64,000 bases of DNA from Erythrophleum ivorense (Eukaryota; Streptophyta; Magnoliopsida; Fabales; Fabaceae): positions 806,001 to 870,000 of the forward strand of contig JAIUCV010000282.1 of NCBI GenBank assembly GCA_026724425.1, read 5' to 3'. Positions 35,809 to 47,829 of this stretch are shown piece by piece; position 1 is the stretch's first letter, and each line of letters begins with the position of its first letter. A program made the translations under genes and the position numbers. Below the pieces are notes generated by a model, which saw only the letters and a list, made by a program, of their open reading frames with translations, was not told where the DNA came from and searched no databases.

Positions 35809-37034
35809 TTACGTCTGGATAGGAAGAAAAATAGAGGGAAAATAAAGGGAGGGGGGAAAATGGAGTTTTCCTCCGTTTGGCTCGAGAAGAAAAGGGAGGA
35901 GAAGAGAAAAAATGGAAAGAAAAGAACCGTGAGACCCATGCAAAAATTTTCTCCCCAAATATAGAGAGATTATGTGGAGAAAACGGCTCGGTAACATTTT
36001 TATCTTTTATTTTCCCAAATTACCCCTCATCCCTACTCCTTTTTCATGCTTTCATTCCCAATAAATGGCCCATACAACTTAGGTTGTCTTTTTCCATTTT
36101 CTACAGAATTCCTCGTTTTGGACTGAGGCTTCAATTTTCTCTTCCAAGCATATCATTATTGTATGGTATCACCTCTTCCTCCATGTCATCTTTCATTCAA
36201 TGCATTTGGAAGAAATTTTATAGATGTTGTTTTTGTATTGTTTAGATGCGATGGGTTGATTATATGAAAACAAAATTTTAATTTGCATAGAAGAAGAGAA
36301 AAGATCTATGTGAAAGTTAAAAGGATTCATTTTTTAATTTCATGTTTTGTTTTTGTACACATATGCCAACATGCAAAGGCCGATGAAAGGGGAAAATACT
36401 TTCCAATCAATGAACCGTTATATTGTTATCATATCTTGCTTATGGGTTGTACTCATGCTCTTAGAGTATATATTTTTGCCCATTAAATTGGTAAGATTTT
36501 TAAAGCTAATACTCCAGCTTTGCCCTGCTCTGTATATGAAAAAGTGTTCTCTATATTTAAGATTAGAATTTCTTTTCTTCTTTTCCCATTCCTTCTCCTA
36601 CATGTTTTGAAATTTCAGACAATCAATTTTGCCTATCTGAAAGAAGAGGCTTGAAATAATCTTTCCTCTTATTTCGGCATCCACATTCCCATTTATATCT
36701 CAATTAAAATGGTAAGACCATTATGAATTATTGGTAGACTTAACAATATTTTTACATGATGTGTTGCACAATTATTTGAAAATTGACTAACTTGGAAACA
36801 CTAGTAAATGATTTGAAATGTTAATAGTTGTAGCCTCCTTTTAGGTGGTCGAAATGGGACATGCCACTATCTATATTTTGTCCCTCCTATAACCTGTAGT
36901 TGATAAAATTGTTTACATGCTCTTTGTTGGCAAATTTGTATATACTTATTTTTAAATTATTCTTTTCTTGTTTTTATAAAGTATGCTTTTACATACTTTG
37001 CATAATTGTTCAATAGAGGAATAACTACAGTAAT

Positions 37035-38511
37035 ATGGAAATCACAAAATACATAGAGGATATGGAAGAAGACATTTATGATTCTAACTTCGAAGTCAAG
37101 CAATTGATAAATTTTGGATTGACAAATGAAGGTTTAAGATTGAACCATTTAATTGAGGATTTGGAAAGACATAGGCACACGTGTGTTGTATGTGTTATTT
37201 GTTTGATTCTATATGCAATGCATTTTTTGGAAGAAATGTCAATTATAGTTAATAAACCTATAAGGGTTAGCAATATTGATCGATACAATACAAGGAAACA
37301 ATTGATGATACAATTTGAAGATGAAAAAAATTGTCATGATATTTTGCGCATGGGCCCACAAGCTTTTAATTAGTTATGTGAGAAACTTCGAAATACTATA
37401 AGAGTTAAAGATTCACGCTAGGTTACAATTGAGGAACAAGTTGTCAAACTCCTTCACATTTTAGCACATAATGTAAAGACTAGAACAATGTGCTTTTATT
37501 TCTATTGATCAAGAGAAACTATTAGCCGCCATTTTCATAATGTCTTACGTGTGGTAGTTTCATTAGAGGCTGAGTTTCTTATGCAACCTTTTAGATCATA
37601 GGTTCCTGTCCAAATTTTCTATAATAGTAGATTCTACCCATATTTTAAGGTATAGAACAATATTTATACTTACACATTTTATAGTTGGTAAATAATAAGT
37701 TATAAATTCATAACCAATATATGCATATATGTTGTTTCTAACTAGTTTTAAATGATAGGATTATGTCGGAGTTATAGATGGAACTCATGTTCGAGTAGAA
37801 GTGCCTAGAAAAGAAGTCGCTCAATTTCAAGGACGAAAAGATTACCCCACGCAAAATGTTTTTGCTGCATGTTCATTTGATATGAAATTCTCTTATGTCT
37901 TAGTTGGTTTGGAAGGATAAGCTTTTGATTCAAGAATTTTAAAAAATAATTTGTCAATAAGAGATAATCTTATAATTCCCTAAGGTTTATATGTAACCAT
38001 GGATTTATACTTTGTAGTTTTAGGTTGAGAATTGTGTATCTTTTTTTCTCCCTAATTCATAATTTCATTTGTAGAAAAATTTTATCTGGGAGATGCTAGC
38101 TTTCCACTTATACGTGGCCTATTAACACCTTACAGAGGAGTTCGTTATCACTTGAAAGAATATTCAACAAGGTCACCACAGAATGAGAAAGAAATTTTCA
38201 ACCATCGACATGCCTCATTGCAAAATGTCATTGAACGAATATTTAGAGTATTGAAGAAAAGATTTCCTATCATAGCTAGTGACACTGAACCACATTATTC
38301 CTTCCAAACAATGATTGATATTGTGATAACTTGTTGTATATTACACAATTTTTTGATGGGAGTAGATCCTGATGAGAACCTGATTGTTGAAGTTGATCGT
38401 GAATTACTACTTAACCCACCTGATAATATTGAGGACTATTCTAGTCATGGCCAAGAGGAAGACTATAGACAAGGATCAATTTTGAGAGATAGTATCGCTG
38501 GCCAGATGTAA
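37035..38511 (+). pseudogene. PIF/Harbinger transposase (DDE_Tnp_4 type), decayed
   Basis: Three exons are visible. Exon 1, about 37035-37649, starts MEITKYIEDMEEDIYDSNFE and contains the N-terminal helix-turn-helix region, with stops at 37371, near 37421 and near 37507. After an intron with GT...AG borders (37650-37758), exon 2 (37759-37984) gives DYVGVIDGTHVRVEVPRKE, then FQGRKDYPTQNVFAACSFD. Exon 3 (38075-38511) gives YLGDASFPLIRGLLTPYRG, then NVIERIFRVLKKRFPI. The catalytic residues are all present: Asp in GVIDGTH (37778-37780), Asp in AFDSR (37927-37929; the family usually has HDSR) and Glu in VIER (38233-38235). At least five stop codons make it non-functional. The transposase would cut at terminal repeats with the Myb/SANT partner encoded just downstream. 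Confidence 0.9.
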
Positions 38512-39198
38512 AATGACTATTGGGCATGGATTATAATTTAAGATACAATAATTCATTCAATATGTTAACTAGTATTTTATTGAATAATTTGTAATAATAT
38601 TGTTTGAATTGGTAAAGTGTTTTATAAGTAATCTTATTTGTTATATTTCAAATAATTTGTTAAATTTTAAAAATATATGAATTGTATTGTGCATTTTCTA
38701 TTTTTTTTTTACTATTTGATACTTCATGTTATTTTATTTTATGCAGAAATTCAATTATGGCCCTGAAATCAGTTAAAGATAATCTGCGATGGACACATGA
38801 AATGGATGAAACTTTTTTGGATGCTTTATTAAAAGAGCTGATAAAAGGGAATCGTCCTAATGGAATATTTACTACATTTGCATATGATAACATGTTGCAA
38901 GTGCTTAGAAATTCTTGTAGGCTGTATATTATAAAGCAACATTTGAAAAATAGGAAAAAGACTTTGTCACAATGATTTGGAAAGCTTTACAATTTATTTA
39001 ATAGATTAAGTAGATTTTCGTGGAGTCCTATTTCAAAAATGTTCAAAGTTGAAAGTCAAATTTGGAATGATTTGACTGAGGTATTTTCATCTGCTTGATT
39101 GCACTAATTGATGTTAAAACATTTGTTGTGCATATTCATTTATATCTTGATAAGTTTGTTTAAAATTTTGTTTCATTTATACTTATTTAGCATAAAAT

Positions 39199-39222
39199 TT
39201 GATATATATATATATATATATA
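39199..39222. repeat. (AT)n microsatellite
   Basis: Perfect alternating TA run inside an intron of the Harbinger ORF1 gene. Confidence 0.85.
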
Positions 39223-39428
39223 TTATAATGTTTGCAGAAAAAACCACAAGCAAAAAAGTAGATGAGTACACCTGTGTTACATTATGATAAGTTGTATGAA
39301 TTGTTTAGTGCAGATAAAGCAACAGGAAAGTATGTTGAGAGTGCTAAAGATAAATTGAAACACTGGCAAAAGGATAACATTGATTTAAATGACTCTCTTG
39401 AAGGGACAACCATAAATAAAAGGAAAAA

Positions 39429-39578
39429 TTATGTTTAAGGACCAAAAGATGAAGAAAATAATTCTTAAGGACCTTTACCACTAGGTTCAACGATTTGTTG
39501 CTAAACTCAGTGGTAATTGTCCTAAAACAAATGGTAACATGTCTTTAAGAATAATTTTCTTCATCTTTGGGTCCTTTA
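39429..39578. mobile_element. MITE-like foldback insertion in ORF1
   Basis: About 150 bp with inverted ends of roughly 36 bp: AAGGACCAAAAGATGAAGAA on the left, against the reverse complement of TTCTTCATCTTTGGGTCCTT on the right, then AAATAATTCTTAAGGAC / GTCTTTAAGAATAATTTT. It lies between the two halves of the Myb/SANT-like gene. A target duplication could not be fixed. Confidence 0.65.
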
Positions 39579-40568
39579 TTATAATTCTCCTTAAATAAAA
39601 TAATGAGTGAAAGTGATTTTAATTGGGGATATGAGCTTACAAATTCAATAGCTAATATGGATTCTTTTAGTCCAATGGGTGGCAATTCAAACCAATCTAC
39701 AGGAACTACATCTTCTAAAGGACAAAAGCGTAAGAAAGTTATGATTGATACTATTGAAGAAAAATATGAAAAAATTACATTAGGGATCAAAGAACTAACT
39801 GAAGTAATGCAAGATGGTAATTCTTTGCATAATAAATCTATATCATTATTTGAAAGACAATTTGTTGTTGTTGAGAAACAAGTCGAAATTACGGAGAAGG
39901 GCCTTACAATACTTGTGAAAAGTAGGCCTTGTCATAATAGTGAAGAGGAAGTATGGGCAAAACTTGAACAAACAGGAGTAATTGAAGATTATAAGTTGAA
40001 ATGTTATTTCTTTTTATGCAATGAAAAAAAGAGTAAGCGAACATGTTTTAGGGTTTCACCTCACACGCGGCTGCAAATATTAGTAAAAATGATGAGTGAT
40101 GCTAGCATTTCATAAAGAAGATGGTGATAATATAATGTTTTTTAACTTTTGTTAAATGACTGCCGTGATGATGTTTGTAGCATAGTTATAATGGTGTTGG
40201 ATACGTATTTAAGTACTAATAGCATAATTACTAATCGGATTTTTGTTCAATCATATAATGTAATGAAGTTTATAACAGGCGGTAACTATTTCTTGTTTAT
40301 TGAATAACTGTAAAACGACATCTTTATGTAGATTTGTAATGAAATTTTAGTCTTATATAACATGAAGATGTAAAATTCTGATCCTACATGTCTATTAACA
40401 CCAACGTGGATAGGAGTTCAGGATGGATAAAAATAGTTTATTGTATAAGCATAGGCAGTGGCTTTTGTTCATTGAATGCCTTTTTAATTTTTTGTAATAT
40501 GAGTATTTAAATTTTTTATGATATCTCCAACTGATTGACATCATTTAGAAGATAAGGATGGAAAAAAA

Positions 40569-41030
40569 AAGGATAGAATATCATGTATACATTTTGATTA
40601 ATGGAACTTGTACAATGTTTTGGAAAAAGAACAAAAGACATATAGTCTTAAGCATGTATAGTTAGCAGAAAAAAAAATGTTAGAATATCATATATAACTT
40701 TCGACGAGAATTTTAGTTAACATAATTTGTACAATTTTTAGGAAAAAAATATACAATCAGTAGGAAAAAAAATTAAAATATCATATATAAATTTTGAAGA
40801 AAATTTTAGTTAATGAAACTTGTACAATGTTTTCGACAAAAATAAAACATACAGTTAAGAATGGAAACATATAGGTTGCATGCTTAAAAATAAACAAAAT
40901 ACATAGTCAGAAGAAGAAGAAAAAGGTTAGAAAATCATATATAACTTTTGAAAAAAATTTTAATTAATAGAACTTATACAATTTTTGGAAAAAAAATAAA
41001 ATATAGAATGTCGCTCGACTAATTTAACAA
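40569..41030. repeat. A-rich tandem repeat, unit about 85-130 bp
   Basis: Four diverged copies of a unit running GTTAGAATATCATATATAAC, then TTTTAGTTAATGGAACTTGT, then ACAATTTTTGGAAAAAAA and ATACAGTCAG, beginning near 40575, 40681, 40774 and 40928. Confidence 0.7.
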
Positions 41031-41260
41031 AAAATTATACAATGATTAAAAAAAATAAAATATGTTTGCAAAAAAACACAAAACAAAATATTCGAAAAAA
41101 AAAAAGGAAAAGGGGACCCTAAGTAGTAGTTCGATTGCTTAGGGTCCCCTTTCCCTAATTTTTTGCAAATCTTCTATTTTTTTTTATATATTCACAAACA
41201 TAATTTATTTTTTAACCATCATATGATTTTTGTTAAATTAATCAAGCTATATTGTTTGAT
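41005..41260. repeat. Hairpin with perfect 15-bp core stem
   Basis: AAAGGGGACCCTAAG (41109-41123) and CTTAGGGTCCCCTTT (41138-41152) form a perfect stem with a 14-nt loop. Imperfect pairing extends outwards: CTCGACTAATTTAACAAAAA near 41010 opposes TTTTTGTTAAATTAATCAAG near 41227, and AAATATGTTTG opposes CAAACATAATTT. It sits between two tandem arrays. Confidence 0.75.
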
Positions 41261-41282
41261 ATGTTTGTTTTTTCTATGCATT

Positions 41283-41640
41283 TCAAGTACTTTATTTTTT
41301 GTAACAAAATTAAATCTATGATATGTTTGTTTTCTTTATTTTCTTTATTTCCTCTTTCTTTTTTATTTCTAAGAATTTCAATTATTTTATTTTTCCTCAA
41401 AAATTAAGTTGATATTTTTTTTTGTTTTCTTGATTTTTTTCTTTTTTTTCCTCCATTTTTTATTTATAAGAATTTGAATGATTTTATCTTTTCTTTACAT
41501 ATTAAATCTATGATATTTCTATTTTCCCTACTTATCTTTTTTTTTTTCCTCTCTTTCTTTTGTATTTTTAAGAATGTCAATGAATTTAATTTTTCTTTAA
41601 AATTAAATATATGATTTGTTTCCCTATTCTGTTCTAGATA
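41283..41640. repeat. T-rich tandem repeat, unit about 97 bp
   Basis: Four copies starting near 41281, 41376, 41472 and 41573. Each begins AATTTCAATTATTTTATTTT-like, passes AAATTAAATCTATGATAT and ends in a T/C-rich run and ATTTCTAAG. Confidence 0.75.
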
Positions 41641-41929
41641 ATGTTAACATGGTTTTCTTTTTTCCTTATCTTTCTTAAAAATTTATATATCCCATTAAGA
41701 TTTTTGTTTTATCTAAATTCATATCTAGTAGCATATGAATAAGTACAATATATTCGTCATATATATATAGTCTCTATATTAAGGTCGAGTATATTGATTA
41801 AGATAGTTTTAAGGGTTGAACTATATATATTACAAATATATATATATTTGTTTACTACATTTAGAAATATTAGCCTAATACATATACATTTGATTACCAT
41901 AACAAACTTTGTAAAAACACCTATCTCTA

Positions 41930-42617
41930 CTCTTCTTCAGTATCATCCCATTCATCGTCGTCATCTTCGTCATGAGACACACCTAAGACACTCTTTTTTT
42001 TTTTGGATGACTAACGTCTACCCTCTAATTGTCCATAATTGCTATGAGTTATTTGTTGGAGTTGGGATCGCAGTTCTTCAATATGTCTTTGTTGTTCTTG
42101 AAATAGACTTTGATACGATTGCGTTGAAATATTGATGAATTCATTTTATAACATGTTTTGTATATAATCTGAATGTGGGTATGGCAGCAATTGACTTGAG
42201 GATGCTTCTTGATTGTATGTGTATCCCATCTTAGAGTCTCCAAAAATTTTGCAAGGCATGTTACCAAGCCCATAAATTGCATCCTTCTTTTTACCAACAA
42301 CAGCTTTAACAAACATATTCAAGTTAGATACATTACCGCTTGAACGCTTGGTGGTACCTTTTTGCTTCAAATATTCATCATATCTACATGGATTCAAGTG
42401 ATTAATACCAAGATAAATGAATATATATATATATATCATATATGTGCCCAAATAGCTTTTGATTTTTCATCCATCCAAGTATGGGTAGATTTACGTTGGT
42501 GTGTTTTTAAATAAATTTCAAAAAATGAAAGATCATTTCCTAATTTGTGAGCCTACGCAACAAAATAAGAAAGGATTATTCTAATCATGATACATGAAAA
42601 GTATGAAATAAGTATAA
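41930..42617 (-). pseudogene. Transposase_24-like protein fragment, copy 1 (C-terminal part)
   Basis: Read on the minus strand from 42540: AHKLGNDLSFFEIYLKTHQR, then HTWMDEKSKAIWAHI, then after a gap VSNLNMFVKAVVGKKKDAIY and GLGNMPCKIFG, ending with a coiled-coil-like LRSQLQQITHSNYGQLEGRR and an acidic region (DEDDDDEWDD) near 41940. This matches the layout of the plant Transposase_24 (Ptta/En-Spm-associated) family: L-G-x-x-P...TH...WVDE...YGLG. It is interrupted at 42617/42618 by solo LTR F and continues at 46272. Stops and frameshifts are present. Function in CACTA mobility is a family association only. Confidence 0.7.
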
Positions 42618-45600
42618 TGTAACACCATAATTCTAGCTCATCTCATGCCTTTGAATAGTATAATTATCATGGAACATATATATGATTCCCATGGAGAAGC
42701 ATGAAAACTGGACTTTTATTTGCGTTTTGTCACATGGACCGTGTGAGCTCATACTATGCCCCCTCATATTTAATTACCTTATTACAACTCATTTGTATCA
42801 CAACAACACACCTACAACTCATAGAAACCGAAAAGAGACATGAAAAATGAGTGTTCATTCTCAGCCAGAATTGGCCTCATTTCTAGGCAAACTTTAGAAA
42901 ATCATAACTAAATTTAGAAAAATTAAAATCATGTAATCTCAGTCATTCTGGAAATATTGGGATGTCTATTTTATGCTAAAAATATGTACAAGTTATAACA
43001 TCCCACACACAGAGTGTTTGACATGTGAAATTGTCTGGAGGTCGGATTAGGTCCTGATGCTGTCACAGTTTATTGATATGAACTTTAAAAATATCCAATT
43101 AATTCCACAAAAATCCAATCTATACAAATGATACCAATCTAGAAATCTATGGATGTCAAATAGAGAAGAAAAATATCTCTAGATTAGTTCATCAAGCCCA
43201 GACCTTAGAATTCTATGGAACAGTACTTTTGGTCGGATAAGGTTACTAATACTGGACAAAAATTTCAAAAATTTATAACTTCCTCTCTAGACCTCCAAAT
43301 CTTCTAGTTGGTACGAGTCACTGTGATTGCCTAGTTTCTCTGTATAAAATTTCATGGCAATTGGACACCATTTGAATCTCATGTGACAGAAAATAATTTT
43401 AAACCATTGTAACAGTGCATCAGACCATTTTCATAAATTTTGTCAACTTTGAAAAATCATCAAATATTTTGTAGACCTCTAAAAATTATGATCTTTAGCT
43501 TTATGAAAGCTCTCAAAGAGACCTAATTGCATGCCAAATCTCATATCAAGACTAACCCATTTGGCCAAAAAGTGACATATAGTTCCGTAATAGTAAATTT
43601 TGGCTCCTTATAGGGTGCCAAAGTTACCAAATAGATTTTCCTTGGTCTTGGCACCTTTTGGCCAAGTCTAAAAGCACATTTGAGATTTAAGTGAGCTGTC
43701 CAAATGGTTCCAAACCTCATGCATCTTATTTTGGCCATTTAATCCACACTTATGCACATTTCCATCATACTTTCACATTGCATAATTTGGCATCTCATAA
43801 TCAAAACATATGCTAGAGGTTATCCATCATACTCATACATTTAAACATCACATAATATCATGTTTACACATGTCTCAAGGTTCATAGTACATTTACAATA
43901 TCATATACATCAGGAAATACAATTATGGTTCCAAAATGGCTAAAGCTAGACGTAAGCTTGTCATTCTTCCTTCTTCATTGATGTTGGCTCCTTTTACCAT
44001 AGTTACTTAGTCTGCCTAGCATGTTGGATCATTGGAGAGGAGGAGATAAGATTCAAAGAATCCCAATAGCTTATCTCCCATTCAATCATACATAATATGT
44101 ACAAGCAAGCTTTACAAATGTATGCATGGAGAAAATAAAAGCCATAGATATTTTAAAAGCAAACTTGGCATGTGAACAACTCATACAAATCATTCAAGAG
44201 CTCATCAAGTGTTTGGATCAGCCTCACACTTCTCCTCATGGGTTTTAGACTTGCTTTACCCATTTTTTGAGTATTTTGGACTCAACCATACTCTTAGGAG
44301 CTTACTTTGGTTTTGGGAGACTCTTTGCTTTATCTCAACCAAACTCAAGGGTTCTTGGCTCATCCTCACTAAAGGGAAGAGTTCTTGGCCTCTCCACACT
44401 CAAGCAAACTCATACAAACATCATGTACCCATTTGAAAATATAAATATGGTATCAAGAATCATGGCATATAAAGGCATGCTAGCATACTTTTCCTAGCTT
44501 GAAAATACACATACACACATTCTAAAACAAGCTAAACACACATCCATGTATGAGAGAAGATGGAGAGAGCTACCTTGTGCAAATCTACACACTTTTCTCC
44601 TTGGATTTCCCTCCTTTGCCTTGGCTATACACCCACAATTTGGTAGAGATGATTTCTCTTGGCCTAGACATGATTTAAGGGAGCTAATTAGGTTCATGAA
44701 ATATATTCTAAAGCTATAGGCTTCATTATGGTCCATAATGATGCCTAATGAAGCAACACTCCTCAAATAACTTCTAGGCCTCATTCTTTCCTCTCAATTA
44801 TGATTCTTGACTCCTTTTAAGCCTCTTGGAGCCACCACACCATTAAAATAAAAGGCCTAGTACCATGTTGCTTCTTTAGGTCATAATATGGAACCTATGA
44901 CCCCAATTCACTTTCCTTGAGTTCTAATTTTTTTTCCAAGGCCTCCTCTTATATTCATTCACCATATATGACTTGAAAATGGCCTTAGAAAAATTTGAAA
45001 GTCTCCCTAACTAGGTGAACTTGCTTAGGCCGAGACTATGGGTGCATTGGCCTTCCATGGAGTTCTCTTTGTTTTCTTGAAGGAGGAAGCATGTGGGGAG
45101 CCTCTTAGGGATCTTAGGAGCATGTTTTAACATTCAATTAAACTTAAAAACATTCATATAAAATCAAATTTGTAAGGGAGCATTGGGATTCCTAATGATT
45201 CCACCTTATTTTCTAATGCTCCTTTCTTGATTCTATTGGTTCATTCTTAATCCTTGCCACCTAAAACCCCTAATCCCTCCATAAATTGGATAGAAAATAG
45301 CCCCTAAGACTTGGGCTCATGGTGCCCAAATTCGTGCAAGAGGAAGGGGGAGGAAGAAACTACTAAAGAATGAAAGTTTTACCTTATTTTCTTACTTTTC
45401 TTTGCTTACTCTTTGCCTTCTTTGGCCTCCTTACTTGATTTTTGAAATTTCCCCTCTGTTCTCCTTTCAAAACAGCCCTCAATACTTTAGAAAAATCATG
45501 GAGAAGAAGAGGGAAAAAGAGGAGAAGAGATTGGTGGAGAGAAAGTATGAAAAATAAGCAAATTTCTATACTTAAAGACTTGAATTTTTCCTCCTTCTTC

Positions 45601-46266
45601 TCTTCCCTTGCGGCGCCACTTTCAAATTTGTTTCAGACCAGAAAAATGTCGATGGAGAGGAAGGGAAGGGCTGGACGTGATTTTAAAAGAAAAAGGGTAA
45701 AGTTAACATACTTTTTTACCTTTTCATTTTAGTCCCTAATCCATGGTTTGTCCGTTTGGTCTCATTTCAACTCCTTTTCAAAATCCGTCTTTTCCATCAT
45801 ACTCCTTAAGTTCTAAATCATAATAGTTGCTTTTAGAATCACTCAAAAAGGATGTGAAACTATTCCGAACCATTCAGTCAAAACTTTAGTCAACCGACGG
45901 CCGAAATTGCTCAACGGAAGGGTTTCAATTATTCTAGAGGTTCCCATGGTATTCAGGGCCTCTGAGAATCCCAGAAAGCTCAAATTTTCCATTAAAAAAG
46001 TCCTCCTGTGAGTTTTCAAAATTTTCCAAAAATTACAAAAATGCTCCTACTTCCTTCGGCAAATTTTTTGAGCTATTCTAGCTTTGGTTTTTGGGCATCT
46101 TAAACCTCAAATCCTCATTTTATAATATTTAAAATTTTATCATAATTTTAGTTGACCTCAATTCCTTCTATTTCGGGGACTTCCTTTTGTATCTGACCTA
46201 TTTTTGACGTTTACAGAGAAACCAAACATCGTGTTTCTCACGTTTATAGAGGAACCAGATGTTACA
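42618..46266. mobile_element. Solo LTR F (3.65 kb), TSD TATAA
   Basis: Begins TGTAACACC and ends GATGTTACA. It is flanked by perfect TATAA repeats (42613-42617 and 46267-46271) and interrupts the Transposase_24-like fragment. It is the closest relative of solo LTR A, with the minisatellite at 44217-44400 and no palindrome array. Its ORFs (43541-43738, 44209-44784, 45442-45732) are not recognisable. Confidence 0.9.
44217..44400. repeat. In-LTR minisatellite (CCTCACCC type)
   Basis: Diverged units such as GCCTCACACTTCTCCTCATG and CATCCTCACTAAAGGGAAGA with GTTTTGGGAGACTCTTTG spacers, at the same relative place as in solo LTR A. Confidence 0.55.
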
Positions 46267-46271
46267 TATAA

Positions 46272-46560
46272 CATCTGTGTACCAATTGGCTGGCATGTTC
46301 TTCTATCAACGTGGAACATCCTATGTGCAAAAAAGCATTAGCCTGATTCTTCTTTTTGGCTCACTATTGGAACGAAATCCTTCAGTATCTAATGCTCATA
46401 AAGGTCTTTCCAAATGGATTGTTTAATCCATTCTGGTCATTTGCGCATGTCACGTACATGTCCAATTATATTCTTTAAATGAGTTTTTACTCAATTTTTC
46501 CAGTTTTTCCAAATCTCATGATGATGTCTCAGTTCTCAGCAATAATGTTTCTTCCAAAGC
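46272..46560 (-). pseudogene. Transposase_24-like protein fragment, copy 1 (N-terminal part)
   Basis: Continuation of the fragment split by solo LTR F. On the minus strand it gives HLKNIIGHVRDMRK, then PEWIKQSIWKDLYEH, then FVPIVSQKEESG, matching the RPxWI...W...HW...S..KK segment of Transposase_24 proteins. Stops interrupt it. Confidence 0.65.
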
Positions 46561-47254
46561 ATAACACAATATCAAACAATATATGTGTAAGTTAATTTGT
46601 TGGCATTTGAAACTCAACACAAAGAGTAGAAAGTGAAACATAAAATTCATGAAACCACAAATATTAATATTTTGGCGGAACTTTGGTCCAACAATTCTAG
46701 GGTCCTTCATATTTATTCTTAAAATTTTTACAATAAAAGCACAAATGTCTCTATTATTTGGTGTAAATCTACAAATATAAAAAATGATAAAATAGATTAT
46801 TATTAATTTTTACCATAAAGATAGTATTATTAAACCATATCGTGAAAGCAAAATTATGAATCTTGTGCTATTAGGTTTAATCAGTGTTAGAAGAGGTTGA
46901 TCTTGGTTTATTAGAGTGTTCATTAGATTGCTTGGTATGAAGATTGTCAGACTCCTATTGAATGTCACAGGGGATGGGCTATGTTTCTTCTTTAGCATTA
47001 GATGGTTCTGGTTGAAAGAGATTCCTTCGTGTTTTTTGCCCTTCTAGAAGACATCCTGCAATGAAATATAGGCCATCTACTACATTCATATTTTGCAGGT
47101 ATAATTATAAATATAAAATCACAAGCTTTCCTTCTTACCTTGTGAACTTTGTGAATGCTGAGATGAGCAACTTCTGATTTGGTGAATATGTTGGGGTTGA
47201 TTATAATGTTATAGGGAAGAGATATATAGAAGGCTATATTTAACTATAGAAAAT

Positions 47255-47295
<41 letters not shown>

Positions 47296-47829
47296 CTGTG
47301 TCTGTGTACCTGTGTGATTGTATATGGAGGAGAGTAACATGCAGGTCCAACTTACATAAGGATAAATACAAACATAGAAAAAAAAAAGTAATGTCATATA
47401 TTTTTGTATAGGTAAAAGTACAAATGAAGTAGGTCAGAAAGATTCCATCAATTAACATATAATGTATCATCTCATATATAATGTCTATGTCGGACTGGAT
47501 GAACATGCATAATACTATAGCTATGTTACCATGATGAAATAAGGATAGATTATAAGGAATATAATATATGGTTCAAAGAGAAGTGGATATGCTGAAAAAA
47601 GAAAAATAAGTAGTCTATTTTATATTAGATTAATTATAGCACACTTTCGTAAACTTTTACAAAAAAATTAGATCTTTTACGTTCAAAAATTGAATGTTTA
47701 CATCTATGAACTTGTCCAGTAATTTTTTTTTGAACTTGAATCTTTACTCTTTTCATGATATTCATAAATTTGGCGTTGCATGTCAAATATTAAGCTTTCA
47801 TTGGCTTGCATTTGCATCTAAAAATCTTT
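46561..47829. other. No recognisable gene; (TA)n run
   Basis: AT-rich spacer between two Transposase_24-like fragments. It includes a (TA)n microsatellite at about 47255-47293. The ORF at 47240-47506 reads through that run (YIYIYIY) and is spurious. Confidence 0.5.

Larger units (their letters stand above)
38755..40115 (+). pseudogene. Harbinger ORF1: Myb/SANT-like partner protein
   Basis: Begins MALKSVKDNLRWTHEMDETF and continues LLKELIKGNRPNGIFTTFAY, the plant Myb/SANT-like (Myb_DNA-bind_3) domain that PIF-type elements encode as a second protein for DNA binding and nuclear import of the transposase. The domain continues after an intron at about 39241-39438 (LYELFSADKATGKYVE, then KHWQKDNIDLNDSLEG). 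The C-terminal part, from MSESDFNWGYELTNS at 39603 to 40115, is open for 170 codons with a coiled-coil-like middle (IEEKYEKITLGIKELTEVMQ). A foldback insertion at 39429-39578 and stop codons separate the two halves. Same strand as the transposase, 240 bp downstream. Confidence 0.8.

Noticed and set aside
1038..46266. The TG...CA units as DNA transposons
   Set aside because: 5-bp target duplications and TGTAAC/GTTACA ends fit LTR integration. No long terminal inverted repeats or transposase belong to these units.
47240..47506. ORF with YIYIYIYIY run
   Set aside because: Translation of a (TA)n microsatellite.
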